The notes beneath the pieces are model-generated. The model was given only the letters and a program-made list of their open reading frames with translations. It had not been told where the DNA came from and did not search any database. A program made the position numbers and the translations under genes. DNA of 13,149 nucleotides, from contig QMUN01000004.1 of NCBI GenBank assembly GCA_003660605.1, positions 1 to 13,149 on the forward strand, read 5' to 3'. How positions within the stretch are numbered: position 1 is the first letter of the stretch; every line of letters starts with the position of its first letter. This stretch comes from Thermococci archaeon (GTDB taxonomy: Archaea > Methanobacteriota_B > Thermococci > Methanofastidiosales > B48-G16). Positions 12,700 through 13,149 of the stretch are shown in pieces.

Positions 12700-13149
12700 C
12701 TTTTTAAACCATGCGAAAACTATTACCCCCAATACTATAGACACAAAGATAGCAGCATATGGTATAAGATTTTTTTCATTCTCGGTATGCCACATGCCCT
12801 TTCCTTCATTTTTAGCTTCTTCTTCTAGCTTTATAAACTCCTCTTCGTATTTAAAATCAAATTCAGGTGTAGCTCTCGCGTATCCTTCCTCGATCATCGT
12901 TCTGTTGATCATCTCATGACCTAAATAGACATAAGCTAGGAGTCGCCCATATTTATCTCTCCGTTCCCAACCGTACTCCAGGAAAACATCTCTATGGAGA
13001 ACTCTGTCTTCCATATATAACTTTGCCTTCACTCCCCACTCGTATAGATAATCCTCATCGAAACCAAACTTTTCTGCATCCGTAATTTTGTAATACTCGG
13101 GAGCATCTATCCCAATAAGTCTTACCGTCTCTCCGTTGTCGAGTAAAAG
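12691..13149 (-). CDS. Thermonuclease (SNase-like) with C-terminal membrane anchor, 5' end cut off
   Basis: The frame is open from the right edge, so the N-terminus and any signal peptide are missing; 152 residues are visible. The SNase fold is clear: VRLIGIDAPE near the edge matches the segment with active-site R35, D40 and E43 of Staphylococcus nuclease (Thr41 is Ala here), and DKYGRLLAYVY contains the equivalent of R87. The following INRTMIEEGYARATPEF and the Glu/Lys helix ending GKGMW are also typical. After a short linker, LIPYAAIFVSIVLGVIVFAW forms one transmembrane helix with a basic tail (KKLK). The enzyme is probably a Ca2+-dependent nuclease tethered to the membrane by its C-terminus, with the basic tail cytoplasmic and the nuclease domain outside if an N-terminal signal exists. 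The GTG at 13032 is internal and not a start. It overlaps dtdA by 9 nt at the stops. Confidence 0.9.
   Translation of the reverse strand, partial: LLLDNGETVRLIGIDAPEYYKITDAEKFGFDEDYLYEWGVKAKLYMEDRVLHRDVFLEYGWERRDKYGRLLAYVYLGHEMINRTMIEEGYARATPEFDFKYEEEFIKLEEEAKNEGKGMWHTENEKNLIPYAAIFVSIVLGVIVFAWFKKLK

Noticed and set aside
1..13149. Mobile elements, CRISPR arrays, tRNA or rRNA genes, long repeats
   Set aside because: Reading through by eye, I found no transposase or integrase motif, no spaced repeats and no tRNA-like fold; gene-free spacers are too short to hold them.
1..13149. A new defence or biosynthetic system
   Set aside because: All but a few small genes belong to known housekeeping families, and the unknowns are scattered and not clustered; no multi-gene system is supported.

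Overview
This is an AT-rich, tightly packed piece of an archaeal chromosome, almost certainly from a euryarchaeon. The archaeal signature genes are LonB membrane protease, class I lysyl-tRNA synthetase, an Sm-like protein next to ribosomal protein L37e, the archaeal D-aminoacyl-tRNA deacylase DtdA, type II isopentenyl-diphosphate isomerase, archaeal RNase J and an MCT-1-like PUA protein. TATA-like boxes (TTTAAA or TTTATAAA) sit 25-35 nt before first genes, and GGTGA-type Shine-Dalgarno sites precede many internal genes. Heavy use of AGA and ATA codons and Lys/Glu-rich proteins fit an AT-rich, possibly thermophilic lineage. RNase J is reported missing from Thermoplasmatales, which argues weakly against that order. 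No methanogenesis or other lineage marker is present, so I do not name a genus. Nearly every base is coding; no gene-free stretch exceeds about 110 nt.

Layout, left to right. (1) Positions 1-1459, minus strand: gamma-class carbonic anhydrase-like protein, cis-prenyltransferase (uppS) and the start of an unrecognised protein that runs off the left edge. The first two overlap and the third follows after 1 nt. (2) 1532-2179: a small membrane protein, divergent from region 1, and an ArsR-type regulator facing it with abutting stop codons. (3) 2282-6296, plus strand: lonB, a metallo-beta-lactamase-fold hydrolase and lysS, joined with 1-nt overlap and 2-nt spacing. (4) 6339-7124: a zinc-ribbon multi-pass membrane protein, followed by an oligo-T run. 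(5) 7137-11436, minus strand: a five-gene operon reading PUA protein, fni, rnj, mtnA, DUF2085-type membrane protein. Two of its junctions are 4-nt overlaps, and its starts include TTG and GTG. (6) 11516-12699, plus strand: lsm, rpl37e, dtdA, a translation/RNA operon divergent from region 5. (7) 12691-13149, minus strand: a staphylococcal-nuclease-like protein with a C-terminal membrane anchor, cut by the right edge.

Functional themes are isoprenoid/polyprenol synthesis (fni, uppS), translation and its quality control (lysS, rpl37e, dtdA, PUA protein), RNA metabolism (rnj, lsm), membrane protein quality control (lonB) and methionine salvage (mtnA). I see no mobile element, CRISPR array, tRNA, rRNA or clear sign of transfer, and no convincing new multi-gene system. 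The points most worth a second look are the mixture of leaderless and Shine-Dalgarno starts, the palindromic TATA-like boxes shared by divergent genes, a cysteine-free ArsR regulator divergent from lonB, a 23-nt rpl37e/dtdA overlap, a gamma-carbonic anhydrase with a shortened active-site loop, and the tail-anchored nuclease.
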